64,000 bases of DNA. It comes from Caballeronia sp. dw_276. GTDB lineage: Bacteria; Pseudomonadota; Gammaproteobacteria; Burkholderiales; Burkholderiaceae. Under the pieces are notes generated by a model. That model had not been told where the DNA came from. It saw only the letters and a list, made by a program, of their open reading frames with translations, and ran no database searches. Of the stretch, positions 8,018 to 17,229 are shown piece after piece. Numbering within the stretch: the stretch's first letter is position 1; the number at the start of each line of letters is the position of its first letter. The stretch is taken from positions 186,001-250,000 of the forward strand of contig NZ_JAAVUV010000011.1 in NCBI RefSeq assembly GCF_018449635.1, read 5' to 3'. Both the position numbers and the translations under genes were made by a program.

Positions 8018-9013
8018 ATGATCGTGGACCTACGCCAACTCCCCGCTCTCAATGCACTGCGCGCTTTCGAAGCCGCCGCGCGACACGAAAGTTTCTCTCG
8101 CGCCGCTGACGAACTCTTCGTCACGCACGGCGCCGTGAGCCATCAGATCCGGGCGCTCGAGGCGGATCTCGGCGTCACGCTCTTTGCCCGCGATGGAAAA
8201 CGCGTGCGGCTGTCGGATATCGGCCGGCAGTACGCCACCGAGGTCCGCACGACGCTCGCCACGCTCGCCGAGGCCACGCGCCGCGTGCGTGCCGGGGATC
8301 GCGACCGGCGGCTGGTGGTATCGATGCTGTCGTCGTTTTCCGCACGCTGGGTGACGCCGCGCATTGGCGGGTTTATCGAGGAGCATCCGGAAATCAATCT
8401 CGAATTGCTGTCGACAAACGAGTTGACGGATTTCACGCGCGAAGATGTCGATGTCGCCATTCGTTTCGCCAGCATCGGGAAATACGCCGGATTGCATTCC
8501 GAAGAGCTGCTCGATGAAGTCTTTTTCCCCGCGTGTTCGCCGAACTTTCGTGGCGGGAAGTTACCGCGCACGCCCGCCGACATGGCCGACGCGCCCTTGC
8601 TGCGCTCGCACGACGAACTCTGGCGGCCATGGTTCGACGCAGCCGGGCTTGTGGACTTGCCCGAACCCAAGCGCGGAGTGCTGTACGAGGATTCGTCGAA
8701 TTTGCTGCAGGCGGCCATTCAGGGCCAGGGGATTGCGCTCGTGCGCCGATCGCTCGCCATGCATGAAATCGTGGCGGGACGGCTTGTGAGGCTGTTCAAT
8801 ATTGATGGGCCGAGCCCGTGGAATTACTACTTTGTTTGTCCGCCGGCGCTGCTCGGGACGCAGCGCGTGCAGACGTTTCGTACGTGGCTGCTGGACGAAA
8901 TCATGCAATTCAAACAGCTTTACGAACGCACGCCAGCCGTGTGCGACGGGCCCCGACGCACGCCCAAACCGCCGGGGGAACCGTCGCTGCAAGCGCTTAA
9001 AGCACCACTTTGA
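8018..9013 (+). CDS. LysR-family transcriptional regulator (GcvA-like)
   Basis: 331-residue LysR-type regulator. The N-terminal winged helix-turn-helix (LPALNALRAFEAAARHESFSRAADELFVTHGAVSHQIRALE) closely follows the GcvA subgroup. A PBP2-like effector domain follows (SFSARWVTPRIGGF). The C-terminal tail after LLDEIMQF is basic and proline-rich. It is divergent from the DUF2917 gene, its probable target. The 3' end overlaps the convergent DUF493 gene by 17 bases. Confidence 0.9.
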   Translation: MIVDLRQLPALNALRAFEAAARHESFSRAADELFVTHGAVSHQIRALEADLGVTLFARDGKRVRLSDIGRQYATEVRTTLATLAEATRRVRAGDRDRRLVVSMLSSFSARWVTPRIGGFIEEHPEINLELLSTNELTDFTREDVDVAIRFASIGKYAGLHSEELLDEVFFPACSPNFRGGKLPRTPADMADAPLLRSHDELWRPWFDAAGLVDLPEPKRGVLYEDSSNLLQAAIQGQGIALVRRSLAMHEIVAGRLVRLFNIDGPSPWNYYFVCPPALLGTQRVQTFRTWLLDEIMQFKQLYERTPAVCDGPRRTPKPPGEPSLQALKAPL

Positions 9014-9269
9014 CCATTGGGTGGCCGGTGAGCGCGCGATAAATATCGTCGAGATGCGCGCGGCTTTGAGCGCGCACGGTAAGCGTCAGGCCGGTGTATT
9101 TGCCACCCGACGACGGACGGGTTTCAATGCGCTCGATGTCGAACTGGTCGTCGAATTCGCGGATCACGGTGACGACGGCATCGCGGAATTCCGGATGCGT
9201 CGCGCCCATCACCTTGATCGGAAAATCGCAGGGGAAATCGAACAGGGCGTCGATATCAGGTGAGCTCAT
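8997..9269 (-). CDS. YbeD/DUF493 family protein
   Basis: Small cytoplasmic protein (90 residues from ATG 9269; GGAGA lies seven bases upstream of this ATG, while earlier GTG/ATG codons at 9284 and 9281 lack a site). Conserved features are FPCDFPIKVMG at the start and the repeated beta-alpha-beta pattern of the YbeD fold. The family is found beside lip genes in many proteobacteria, as here, but its role is not established. It lies directly downstream of the D-Ala-D-Ala carboxypeptidase gene. Confidence 0.88.
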   Translation of the reverse strand: MSSPDIDALFDFPCDFPIKVMGATHPEFRDAVVTVIREFDDQFDIERIETRPSSGGKYTGLTLTVRAQSRAHLDDIYRALTGHPMVKVVL

Positions 9270-9286
9270 GGTGTTCTCCATCACAG

Positions 9287-9309
9287 GACGCCCGGGCCGT
9301 CCGGGCGTC
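9287..9309. other. Perfect 9-bp hairpin between carboxypeptidase and DUF493 genes
   Basis: GACGCCCGG (9287-9295) / CCGGGCGTC (9301-9309) with a five-base loop. There is no T tract on the minus side, so it is more likely an mRNA-processing or weak attenuating hairpin than a full terminator. Confidence 0.5.
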
Positions 9310-9366
9310 TTACAGCAAGCATAGATGGAGCCGGATTCACCGATTCCAACTTGCCCGCTTCCCCGT

Positions 9367-10578
9367 TTACTTCTTCTTTTGCCACATCATCAACAGCGAA
9401 TCCCACGTCCGGCCGACGAAACCGGCTTGCGGAACGTCCTGCAACGCGACCAGCGGGAATTGTGCGACTTCCTTGCCGTCGGCCATCATCTTGACGGTGC
9501 CGATCTGCTGGCCCTTCTTGATAGGCGCAACGATGCTGTCGTTGTGCGTGACGGTCGGCTTCACCTTTTCGCCCATGCCCTTCGGCACGGTGATGTACTG
9601 GTCCGTTTCCACGCCGGCCTTGAGCGCGTTTTCCGTGCCCTTGTACACGCGCGGCGAGTCGATCACCTGACCCGCCTTATAGAGACGCACCGCGTCGTAA
9701 GCCGTGTAGCCGTAGTTCAGCATCTTCAGGCTGTCCTGCACGCGGTTATGCTCTTTCGGCTCGCCCATCATAACGGCGACGAGACGGCGGCTGGCGTCGG
9801 GCACGCCTTCCAGCGGGCGCTTGGCCGTTGCGATCAGGCAATAACCTGCCGCCTTGGTATGGCCGGTCTTCAGGCCGTCGACGGTTGAATCGATCCACAG
9901 CAGGCGGTTGCGGTTCGGCTGCTTGATCTTGTTATAGGTGAAATCCTTCACCGAGAAGATGCTGTAGTACTCGGGGAAGTCGCGGATCAGGCGCGTGGAC
10001 AGCACGGCCAGATCGCCCGCCGTGGTGTAGTGCTGCGGGTCGGGCATGCCGTTCACATCGGCGAAATGGGTATTTTTCATACCAATTTGCTTGGCCGCCG
10101 CGTTCATCAGCGTGACGAAGTTCCCTTCGCTTCCACCCACCAACTCGGCCAGCGCAATGGCGGCGTCGTTACCCGACTGGATGATCATGCCGTACACCAG
10201 ATCGTGCACGGTCACCGGCTTGTTTGCCTCGATGAACATGCGCGACTCGTCCGTGCCCACGCGGCGCACGGCCTCGCTCGGCATGACGGTCTGGTCCATG
10301 TTGATCTTCTTCGACTTCAACGCGTCGAAGACGAGATACGCGGTCATCAGCTTGGTCAGCGACGCCGGTTCCGAGCGTTCGTCCGGGTTGCCGGAAGCGA
10401 GCACCTGGTTGCTGGTTGCATCGACGAGAACCCACGAGCGGGCCGTGACATCGGGCGGCGGAACCTGGGCGAACGCAGTTGCCGCGACGAGCGTCGCGGG
10501 CAATACGATCGCAGCAGTAACGGCACGATGAACGAGGGAGGGAGCAACGAAGGGCAAGCCGGAAGGGGAAAAGCGCAT
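9367..10578 (-). CDS. dacC: Serine-type D-Ala-D-Ala carboxypeptidase (DacA/DacC, PBP5 class)
   Basis: Periplasmic peptidoglycan carboxypeptidase removing the terminal D-Ala of pentapeptides. Signal peptide at about residues 1-37 (cleavage near ATAFA-QV). Penicillin-binding motifs are all present: SLTK at 73-76, SGN at 135-137 and KTG at 237-239. The C-terminal PBP5-type domain follows, and the chain ends with a basic amphipathic tail (WDSLLMMWQKKK) that anchors such proteins to the membrane. 403 residues is normal. Neighbouring ybeD-like, lipB and lipA genes recall the E. coli dacA-ybeD-lipB-lipA order. Confidence 0.94.
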   Translation of the reverse strand: MRFSPSGLPFVAPSLVHRAVTAAIVLPATLVAATAFAQVPPPDVTARSWVLVDATSNQVLASGNPDERSEPASLTKLMTAYLVFDALKSKKINMDQTVMPSEAVRRVGTDESRMFIEANKPVTVHDLVYGMIIQSGNDAAIALAELVGGSEGNFVTLMNAAAKQIGMKNTHFADVNGMPDPQHYTTAGDLAVLSTRLIRDFPEYYSIFSVKDFTYNKIKQPNRNRLLWIDSTVDGLKTGHTKAAGYCLIATAKRPLEGVPDASRRLVAVMMGEPKEHNRVQDSLKMLNYGYTAYDAVRLYKAGQVIDSPRVYKGTENALKAGVETDQYITVPKGMGEKVKPTVTHNDSIVAPIKKGQQIGTVKMMADGKEVAQFPLVALQDVPQAGFVGRTWDSLLMMWQKKK

Positions 10579-11032
10579 AAGTTCGGATCGGCAGAAAAGG
10601 CATCGGCGAGTCGGCGTTTTCCGGGTGTCCGAGGGAAAACGCGACTCGCGGGTTGTACAGGCGGAGGGTCAGTCCGGCGGAGCGCTTTGCTTCGATGCAC
10701 GGCGCGACGATTCGTTCGGACCGACCTCCGCGCGCTTCGATACTCGAGCGGCGCATGAGCTGGACGCGATCATCGACTCAAACGGTGAATCGCGTGCTTC
10801 ATGCGCAACGGCCAAGCGCCGGCCGACCAGGCGGCCGCGCAAAAGTCTGCGCCATTATACGCGTGCGCAAAGTTGCTTTTGCCGTGGAAGTGGCTTGATT
10901 TGCCGGGGATTCTTGAAAGCGAGTGTAAAAACGGACGCGGCGCAAAGCCGTTGAAAGCCTTGGCGCCGCGCGTTGAAACTGCAGAAGGTGACGGCTGGTT
11001 GAAACGTGGGCCTCAGTGGGCCTCAGTTGGCC
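10579..11032. other. 454-bp intergenic region upstream of dacC
   Basis: No convincing gene. It holds a perfect TATAAT on the minus strand (bases 10854-10859) that could be a distant dacC -10 element without a good -35 partner, and a tandem GTGGGCCTCA / GTGGGCCTCA repeat near 11007-11027 just after the hydrolase gene's end. Short frames here look like random high-GC ORFs. Confidence 0.4.
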
Positions 11033-11665
11033 TTAGCGCCACGCATCGACAATGATCTTCTTCAGCACATGCAGCTTTCGATGGAAGAAATGCTCGCCGC
11101 CCGGAATCACGACCACGGGCAATTCCTGCGGGCGCGCCCATTCGTAGACAGACGTGATCGGGACGGTATCGTCGACTTCGCCGTGGATCACGAGCGTGTT
11201 GTCCGGCACCTCGGCGACGGGCCAGTTGCTCGCCGCCGTGCCGACCATCACCATGCGCTCGATTGTTTCGCCCGACTCGCGCAATTGCTTCGCGACGTGC
11301 GACAGCACGAAGGTGCCGAACGAGAAACCGGCGAGCACGAGCGGGACATCGGCCTGGCCCGGCTGCGCGCGCATATGGGCGACGACTGCAAGCAGGTCGT
11401 CACGCTCGCCCGTGCCGTTGTCGTGTTCGCCTTGCGTTTGTCCCACGCCGCGAAAATTCGAGCGATACGTGATGTAGCCAAGCTGGACCATGGTGCGCGC
11501 AAGCGTCTGCGCAACCTTGTTGTCCATGGTGCCGCCATAGAGAGGATGCGGATGCGCGACGAGTGCAATGCCGCGCGAGGCGGTGCCTTCCGCCGGCCGA
11601 TCCAGCGCGACGTCGATCTTGCCCACGGGGCCGTCGATCAGAAACTTTTCGGTCTGTGCGTTCAT
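11033..11665 (-). CDS. Alpha/beta hydrolase (dienelactone-hydrolase-like)
   Basis: Compact 210-residue alpha/beta hydrolase. The N-terminal signature HPHPLYGGTMDNKV is typical of a widespread small-hydrolase subgroup. The nucleophile elbow is GFSFGTFV (Ser), the acid lies in HGEVDDTV and the catalytic His in GGEHFFH. Cytoplasmic with no signal peptide. The natural substrate is unknown. The next gene on the same strand (ferredoxin) ends 10 bases upstream of its start, suggesting co-transcription. Confidence 0.88.
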   Translation of the reverse strand: MNAQTEKFLIDGPVGKIDVALDRPAEGTASRGIALVAHPHPLYGGTMDNKVAQTLARTMVQLGYITYRSNFRGVGQTQGEHDNGTGERDDLLAVVAHMRAQPGQADVPLVLAGFSFGTFVLSHVAKQLRESGETIERMVMVGTAASNWPVAEVPDNTLVIHGEVDDTVPITSVYEWARPQELPVVVIPGGEHFFHRKLHVLKKIIVDAWR

Positions 11666-11675
11666 TCCCTGAGCC

Positions 11676-12008
11676 TCAGGCCGCCGGCTGATCGATGAGC
11701 AAACGCTCCACGATCTTGCCGTTCACCAGATGTGAATCGACGATTTCATCGATATCCGCTTCATCCACATACGTGTACCAGGTCCCTTCCGGATACACGA
11801 CGATCACGGGTCCGAGTTCGCATCGTTCGAGGCATCCTGCCTTGTTTATGCGCACTTTTCCGTCGCCCGCAAGGCCGAGCTGCTTCACGCGTTTCTTCGC
11901 GTACTCCTGCATGGCCTGCGCGCCGCATTTCGCGCAGCTCGGGCGCGGGGCGTCGGGCGCGCGTTCGTTGAGGCAGAAGAACACGTGATACTTGTAGAAA
12001 GGGTCCAT
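11676..12008 (-). CDS. Thioredoxin-like [2Fe-2S] ferredoxin
   Basis: 110-residue ferredoxin of the NuoE/Shethna-like type. Cluster ligands are visible as C14 and C25/C28 (CFLNERAPDAPRPSCAKCG) and the later pair in KAGCLERCELGP. The C-terminus (VYPEGTWYTYVDEADIDEIV) matches the (2Fe-2S) ferredoxin domain proteins common in beta-proteobacteria. Start at 12008 chosen by homology of the N-terminus (MDPFYKYHVFFCLN); the frame is open upstream but overlaps unrelated sequence. A TATAAT on the minus strand at 12045-12050 would place transcription start about 30 bases upstream. Confidence 0.9.
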   Translation of the reverse strand: MDPFYKYHVFFCLNERAPDAPRPSCAKCGAQAMQEYAKKRVKQLGLAGDGKVRINKAGCLERCELGPVIVVYPEGTWYTYVDEADIDEIVDSHLVNGKIVERLLIDQPAA

Positions 12009-12044
12009 GTGCTTGGCCGGGGAATTGTGTGGGGGTTTGATTCG

Positions 12045-12050
12045 ATTATA
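12045..12050 (-). promoter_or_regulatory. Candidate -10 box for the ferredoxin gene
   Basis: Perfect TATAAT on the minus strand, 37 bases upstream of the ferredoxin start codon. No clear -35 element at 16-18 bases, so confidence is limited. Confidence 0.4.
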
Positions 12051-12066
12051 ACGACCGGTGGCAACC

Positions 12067-13233
12067 TCAGCTTTTGACGCCGCCCCCGCGCCGCCGCGCA
12101 ATAAACGCCCTCTCCGCCGTCGATGCCAGCCATCCAAGTGCGGCATACGGCCACACCCAGGCGAGCCAGTGCGCCAGACCGTTGAAATGCAGATACCGCC
12201 CCTGCCGCCAGTCCGCGACGACGATATCGAAATAAGGATTCACCGGCAGCAAGTTGACCAGCACGAGCGCGACGATCAGCGCAATGCCGGCGAGTGTTGC
12301 GCGCCACGCCCGCGAGCGCCGCAGGGAAAACAGGCCCACCGCCGTGCCTGCCGCGATGCCGTATACGGCGCCATCGGTGGCCCAGTCGAAGGTCAAACCC
12401 GAGCGCGATTGCAAGAAGGTCGCGCCGGCTTTCGCGCATAGCGTCGCGATCACGAGGCCAAGCAAAAGACGCACGCGCGGCGCGCGGGGACGCATGGGCA
12501 ACGTGGTCAGCACCAGCGCCGCGAACAAGTTCAGCGATGTGATGAGCATTTCCCAGGCGTCATCGGGAAGCAGGTCGCCAAGACGCAGCGGCCATGCGGT
12601 CACGTTCCAAGCGACGGGTATCCACGAGAGCAGCGCGTCCTGCATGACGGGGTCGAGTTGCTGCCACAGCAAGCGCGGCAAATCGCCGACGGCAAAAAGA
12701 AAAGGTGCGGGGTACATTGTGGCGAAAGGCCAGAGCGCCGATAACCCCAGCATGTACGCCGCGTCACGCTCGAACCACATGAAGCGCAGGCGCCGCAACG
12801 CGCCGCGATCAAGCAGCATGCTCGTGGCCGGCGCGGTCAGCGCGGCGCCGAGCAGCGCGCCGAGCGCGTTCGCGGCGAGATCCAGATTCGACGAAACCCG
12901 CGTCGGCAAATACGTCTGCACCGCTTCCATTGCGCCCGACAACATCGCCCCGCCGATGAACGCGAAGCCCGCAGCCAGCACGCCGCGGTATCGCGGATAC
13001 AACGCCAGCACGGCCAGCGCGCCAAACGGCATATAACCGAGCACGTTGGTGATGACATCGAACGCGGTGAGGTATTGCGGCAGCGGGTCGGTGAGATACG
13101 CGAACGGCCCGATGCCGAGCGAGCGCCAGCCGGAAAACGGATATAGCGAGCCGTAGACAATCAGCAGCGTATAAACGGCAAGCGCCTGCCGCGACAACGC
13201 CGACGGCCGGCGTTGCCAGTGCTTGACGATCAT
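12067..13233 (-). CDS. VanZ family membrane protein
   Basis: 388-residue polytopic inner-membrane protein. The first third matches the VanZ-like pattern (YGSLYPFSGW, DVITNVLGYMPFGAL, RVSSNLDLAANALGALLGA), and a second VanZ-like segment occurs later (LTFDWATDGAVYGIAAG). About ten hydrophobic helices are visible. Start set at ATG 13233; an upstream TTG at 13293 would overlap the preceding gene's 3' end. It follows the MCE transporter genes by 46 bases and may be the last gene of that operon. Function unknown; VanZ proper confers low-level teicoplanin resistance, but such a role should not be assumed here. Confidence 0.82.
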   Translation of the reverse strand: MIVKHWQRRPSALSRQALAVYTLLIVYGSLYPFSGWRSLGIGPFAYLTDPLPQYLTAFDVITNVLGYMPFGALAVLALYPRYRGVLAAGFAFIGGAMLSGAMEAVQTYLPTRVSSNLDLAANALGALLGAALTAPATSMLLDRGALRRLRFMWFERDAAYMLGLSALWPFATMYPAPFLFAVGDLPRLLWQQLDPVMQDALLSWIPVAWNVTAWPLRLGDLLPDDAWEMLITSLNLFAALVLTTLPMRPRAPRVRLLLGLVIATLCAKAGATFLQSRSGLTFDWATDGAVYGIAAGTAVGLFSLRRSRAWRATLAGIALIVALVLVNLLPVNPYFDIVVADWRQGRYLHFNGLAHWLAWVWPYAALGWLASTAERAFIARRRGGGVKS

Positions 13234-13279
13234 GCAGGCCGCCTTGAAAAATGCAGCGCTGCATTGTTCGCCCTCGACA

Positions 13280-13939
13280 TCATTTCGATGCAACCAGCGG
13301 CTGCACGCCCAGCCACGCAGCCATTTGCGCGATCAGGTCATCGGACGCGGCGGCCAGCGCCCGGGCGCCGCCGGCGGCATCGGGCGTATAGGAAGGCGCA
13401 CGCGCAATGAACGTGCGCTGGCTGACCACCTGGCCATGCTGCGACAACGTCACGCGCGCCGATACCTCGCCGTGACTCTTCTCGGGGGCATCGAAGACTT
13501 GTTCGAAGTCCGTCAGATCGACCTGCAACATGGGGGCGCGCACGGGATCGGAACCCGTCAGCACGGGACCGCGCGAGGCCAGCGCGACACGCAAACGCTG
13601 CGTCAAAAGATCGGCCGGCGACATGGTCCAGTGACTGTCGGAATAACGGCCGATGCGCTGTGCATCGGCGTATTTCAGGCGATACAGGAACGCATCCGTA
13701 TCCAGATTCTTCGATGCGCTCACCGCCAACACCTTCACCGGCGGCATGGGCATGGTGTTGCCGAGCGGCGCGGGGTCGCCGAGGTCGTATCGAATATTCG
13801 ATATCGCTGCAGGCGGCCCCGAAGCGCAACCGGCAAGCACTGCGGCCAGGGAAACAACAATAAAACCGGAGCGCGCTCGCGGCAGCGGGCGCACAGCGCG
13901 CTTGACCAAGCGCTTCGCCTGCAAGATCGTGTGTGGCAT
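13280..13939 (-). CDS. MCE transporter auxiliary lipoprotein (PqiC/ABC-type transport auxiliary)
   Basis: 219-residue lipoprotein with a basic N-terminus and lipobox LAGC (mature Cys in LAGCASGPPA). The following domain (YDLGDPAPL, VKVLAVSASKNLDTDAFLYRLKY, MSPADLLTQRLR) fits the ABC-type transport auxiliary lipoprotein family that partners MlaE/MlaF/MlaD-type complexes and sits in the outer membrane. ATG 13939 has an AGGAAA site; the frame is open further upstream but overlaps the MCE gene. Last of four consecutive transporter genes. Confidence 0.85.
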   Translation of the reverse strand: MPHTILQAKRLVKRAVRPLPRARSGFIVVSLAAVLAGCASGPPAAISNIRYDLGDPAPLGNTMPMPPVKVLAVSASKNLDTDAFLYRLKYADAQRIGRYSDSHWTMSPADLLTQRLRVALASRGPVLTGSDPVRAPMLQVDLTDFEQVFDAPEKSHGEVSARVTLSQHGQVVSQRTFIARAPSYTPDAAGGARALAAASDDLIAQMAAWLGVQPLVASK

Positions 13940-14012
13940 CTCAGTTTCCTGATTCAATTTGCAATAAAGCCCGGATGCCGAATGCAAGGTGCTGCGGCAT
14001 CGGACACGAGGT

Positions 14013-14972
14013 TTACTTCGACGGCGCCGACGGCCATTTGAAACCCGGCTCACCCGGACCCGGCTCGGGCTGCGGCGAGCCGAACAGCACGCTGCGCGGG
14101 TTGCGGTTGAACGTGTCCGCAGCGCGATCCACAGAACGCGCCGCACTGCCCACGTCATCGGCCAGCGAATTCACGCGCGGCAAGGTTTCATAGCCGACTC
14201 GCGCCGACATCTCCTGTAACGACTCGCTCACTTCGTTCAGCACGCGGCCAGCGCGTTCAGCCGCGTCGCCCGCCTTGTTCATGTTGGTGACAAACGGACC
14301 GTCGGCGCGGCTCAGGTTGTTCGCCAGCGCGTTCGTGGAAGCGAGCGTGCGGTCCAGTTGAGTCAGCGTGCGCGGCAATTGTTCCGCCACCGGCGCCACT
14401 TGCTTGCTCAACAACGCAATGCCGTCCGCCGCGCCTTGCAGGCTTTTGGTGGTTTGCATCACCTGATCGCGCATGTCGTCGGACAGGAATCTGTCAGCGT
14501 CGTCGGCAATGCGTTCAAACTTTTTGATCAGGATGTCACCGCGCTGCTGCAACTGGTCGAACAAACCGGGACGCAAGGGCAGCGAAGCCACCTGAGCCGC
14601 CGATGACGGCAGCGGCGCGGGGTCCTTGCCGGTATCGTCGAGTTGCACGAACGCAATGCCTGTCACGCCCTGGAACCCGAGCGTGGCAAATGTGGATTGC
14701 GTGATCGGCGCGGTTTTGTCGACCATGATGCGAATCCGGATCTGGCCCGGATGGCCCTGATCGAACTTGATGGACTGCACCTTGCCTACTCCCAGGCCGC
14801 GATAGCGCACGTCGGCGTCGGTATAGAGCCCCGTCACGTTGGTCCGCGCGACCAGGTCGTACGGCACGCGCACCGTGCGGTCGACGTTGAAGAAGAACAC
14901 CGCAACGCCGATCGCGACCATCAGTCCGATAGTGAATAGACCGGCCAAAAACGCATGGGATTTGTTTTCCAT
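14013..14972 (-). CDS. MlaD-type MCE domain lipid-binding protein
   Basis: 319-residue periplasmic substrate-binding subunit of an MCE ABC lipid transporter. One N-terminal membrane anchor (FLAGLFTIGLMVAIGVAVFFF) is followed by a single MCE domain (VPYDLVARTNVTGLYTDADVRYRGLGVGKV), then a long helical region rich in Q, L and A that would form the hexameric channel. It belongs to the YebT/PqiB-like family of short forms. It is flanked by the permease and ATPase genes upstream and the lipoprotein gene downstream. Confidence 0.9.
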   Translation of the reverse strand: MENKSHAFLAGLFTIGLMVAIGVAVFFFNVDRTVRVPYDLVARTNVTGLYTDADVRYRGLGVGKVQSIKFDQGHPGQIRIRIMVDKTAPITQSTFATLGFQGVTGIAFVQLDDTGKDPAPLPSSAAQVASLPLRPGLFDQLQQRGDILIKKFERIADDADRFLSDDMRDQVMQTTKSLQGAADGIALLSKQVAPVAEQLPRTLTQLDRTLASTNALANNLSRADGPFVTNMNKAGDAAERAGRVLNEVSESLQEMSARVGYETLPRVNSLADDVGSAARSVDRAADTFNRNPRSVLFGSPQPEPGPGEPGFKWPSAPSK

Positions 14973-15034
14973 CAGCAGGTTCCTTTGTTACTGCTTACTG
15001 CCTGAGCGCAATACGAAGCCGCTCATGAGAACGC

Positions 15035-15913
15035 CTAGAGCGTCGGGCCGCATGGCACATCTTCGAGCGCGACCGCCGGTAACCTTTTGCGTCGTTCGGG
15101 TGGGAGCGCCTGCAACGCGCGCCTGCCGCGCCGCCCGAGAAAATACTCGCGGATAAACGGGTGATCGACCGCTACCGCTTCTTCGACCGGCGCCGCCACC
15201 AGCACGCGCCGGTCGGCGAGCACCGCAACGCGCGTGGAAAGCGCGACCATGGTGTCCAGATCGTGCGTGACAAGAACCACGGTCAACCCCAGCGCGCGAT
15301 GCAGCGTGGCGATCAGGTCGACAAATTCATCCGATGCCTTCGGGTCGAGCCCGGCCGTGGGTTCATCGAGAAAAAGCAGTTCAGGTTCGAGCGCGATTGC
15401 CCGCGCAATGCCCACGCGCTTCACCATTCCGCCCGATAACGCCGAGGGCATCTTGCTCATGTTCTTGCAGGAAAGCCCGACCATCTCGAGCTTGAGCATG
15501 ACAAACTCGCGGATCAGGTCTTCCGGGATCTTGCCGAGTTCGCGAAACGGCTGCGCGATGTTGTCGTACACCGACAGCGACGAGAACAACGCGCCCTGCT
15601 GGAACATCATGCCGGAGCGGGTGCGCAGCATCCGCGCGGTTTCCTCGTCCATCTTCGCCCACTCTTCGCTGAGCACGCGGATCGTGCCGGACGTGGGGGA
15701 TTCGAGTCCCAGCATCTGCCGCACGAGCGTGGTCTTGCCGGAACCCGAACCGCCGAGCAGCGCGAGGATTTCGCCGCGCCTCACTTCGAGGTTCAGATGC
15801 TCGTGAATCACCGTGCTGCCGTAGCGCTTGGTCACGTCCACGACTTCGATGACAGGCTCCGCCGTCACCGGAGTCGGCTTGTCGCGAACGGCCGAAGCAA
15901 GCGTTGCCGACAT
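15035..15913 (-). CDS. MlaF-type ABC transporter ATP-binding protein
   Basis: 292-residue ATPase driving the MCE lipid transporter. Walker A GGSGSGKTT, signature LSGGMVKR and Walker B LLFLDEPTAGLDP are intact. The LSGGMVKR variant (rather than LSGGQ) is typical of MlaF/Mkl proteins. Start ATG 15913 overlaps the permease stop by one base (TGATG), indicating translational coupling. It is most likely not the canonical ttg2/mla set, since an STAS-like permease and an auxiliary lipoprotein accompany it. Confidence 0.92.
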   Translation of the reverse strand: MSATLASAVRDKPTPVTAEPVIEVVDVTKRYGSTVIHEHLNLEVRRGEILALLGGSGSGKTTLVRQMLGLESPTSGTIRVLSEEWAKMDEETARMLRTRSGMMFQQGALFSSLSVYDNIAQPFRELGKIPEDLIREFVMLKLEMVGLSCKNMSKMPSALSGGMVKRVGIARAIALEPELLFLDEPTAGLDPKASDEFVDLIATLHRALGLTVVLVTHDLDTMVALSTRVAVLADRRVLVAAPVEEAVAVDHPFIREYFLGRRGRRALQALPPERRKRLPAVALEDVPCGPTL

Positions 15914-17046
15914 CAGATTCCCACCCTCTGGAAAAGGATCGCGAACACGGCATCCGCCAATATCACGATGGTGATGGACGACACCACCGAGGTCGTCGTG
16001 CCTTCGCCGAGACTTTGCGAATTCGCCTTGATACGAAAGCCGAAATGACACGCGGCCAGCGCGATCAGCATGCCGAAAACCACGCCCTTGCCAAGCCCGA
16101 TCCACAAGTTAGCAATGGGCACGACCGACGGCAGCGAGCGCGCAAAAAACGACAAATCGATACCCAACACCAGCTTCGCCGCCAGCGCGCCGCCAAGCAG
16201 CGAAACCATGTTGGTCCACATCACCAGCAACGGCATGGCAATACCCAGCGCCAGCACCCGCGGCAGCACGATGCGCAAGCCGTGCGGAATGCCCATGACC
16301 TGCATGGCGTCGAGTTCCTCCGTCACACGCATCACGCCGATCTGCGCGGTGATCGCAGACCCCGAGCGCCCGGCGACCAGAATGGCCGACAGCACCGGCC
16401 CCAGTTCGCGTATCACCGACAACCCCAGAATATTCACGATGTACTGGTTCGCGCCGAACATGCGCAATTGTTGCGCGGACAAATAACTCAGCACGATACC
16501 GATCAAGAACGCGACCAGCGCCGTAATGCCCAGCGCCTGCGTACCGGCGCTATAGATGTTCGCGGAAATCTCGGTCCACGGAATCCGTTTCGGACGACGC
16601 ACCAGGCCGATCAGATCCAGCACGAAGCCGCCGAACATCGCAAGGCCACCGGCAAGATGCTCGAAGAACGAAAACAGGATCAGCCCGAAACGCGTGATGG
16701 GATCCGTTCGATCCACAACCTCGGGCTCTTCGCGATTTGCATCGAGCAGAGCGACGCGTTCAAAAATTTCCCGCTGCGTAGCTGAAAGCGAAACTTGCTC
16801 CGGCAGCTTCCTGCCCCAGACGCGCCACAACGCCTGTCCGCCCACGTGATCGAGCCGTTCGACCGGGAGCAGATCCCATTGCTTGATTGCCTCCTGACCA
16901 ACGCCGCGCAACCGCTCCACCACGCCGCGCTTGGTCGTTGCGTGATCGCGCGCCAGTGCGAGCGCCGTCCACTGGCCGGAAAGCCGGACAACCTTGCCCT
17001 GCTGGCCGGCCTCGACCTTGAGGCCAGGCGGAGTATCGAAGTTCAA
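15913..17046 (-). CDS. MlaE-type permease with N-terminal STAS-like domain
   Basis: 377-residue inner-membrane permease of the MCE transporter. Residues 1 to about 115 look like an STAS-type domain (VVRLSGQWTALALAR), and the rest is the MlaE fold with the conserved stretch GRSGSAITAQIGVMRVTEELDAM and the following MGI. The fused N-terminal domain distinguishes it from the 260-residue E. coli MlaE, where the STAS protein MlaB is separate. First gene of the five-gene minus-strand cluster. Confidence 0.9.
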   Translation of the reverse strand: MNFDTPPGLKVEAGQQGKVVRLSGQWTALALARDHATTKRGVVERLRGVGQEAIKQWDLLPVERLDHVGGQALWRVWGRKLPEQVSLSATQREIFERVALLDANREEPEVVDRTDPITRFGLILFSFFEHLAGGLAMFGGFVLDLIGLVRRPKRIPWTEISANIYSAGTQALGITALVAFLIGIVLSYLSAQQLRMFGANQYIVNILGLSVIRELGPVLSAILVAGRSGSAITAQIGVMRVTEELDAMQVMGIPHGLRIVLPRVLALGIAMPLLVMWTNMVSLLGGALAAKLVLGIDLSFFARSLPSVVPIANLWIGLGKGVVFGMLIALAACHFGFRIKANSQSLGEGTTTSVVSSITIVILADAVFAILFQRVGI

Positions 17047-17229
17047 GGCTCTAAAACGCTCGCAGTAGGGTTTCAGGGAGCACTCATTGTAGCGAAGCTA
17101 TTCTGGAATCTCGCGAAAGGCGACCGCGTTAGCCATTCGTCCGGGTTTTCCGCGCTCTGCCCCGTGCAACAACCGTCGCGAAGGTTTCCGGCGGCGCGCC
17201 CGGGTCCGCCACATCGCTACAATGCGCAT

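Noticed and set aside
14013..17046. Canonical mla (ttg2) retrograde transport operon
   Set aside because: The set lacks mlaC and mlaB-type separate genes and includes a fused STAS-permease and auxiliary lipoprotein, which point to a different MCE system.
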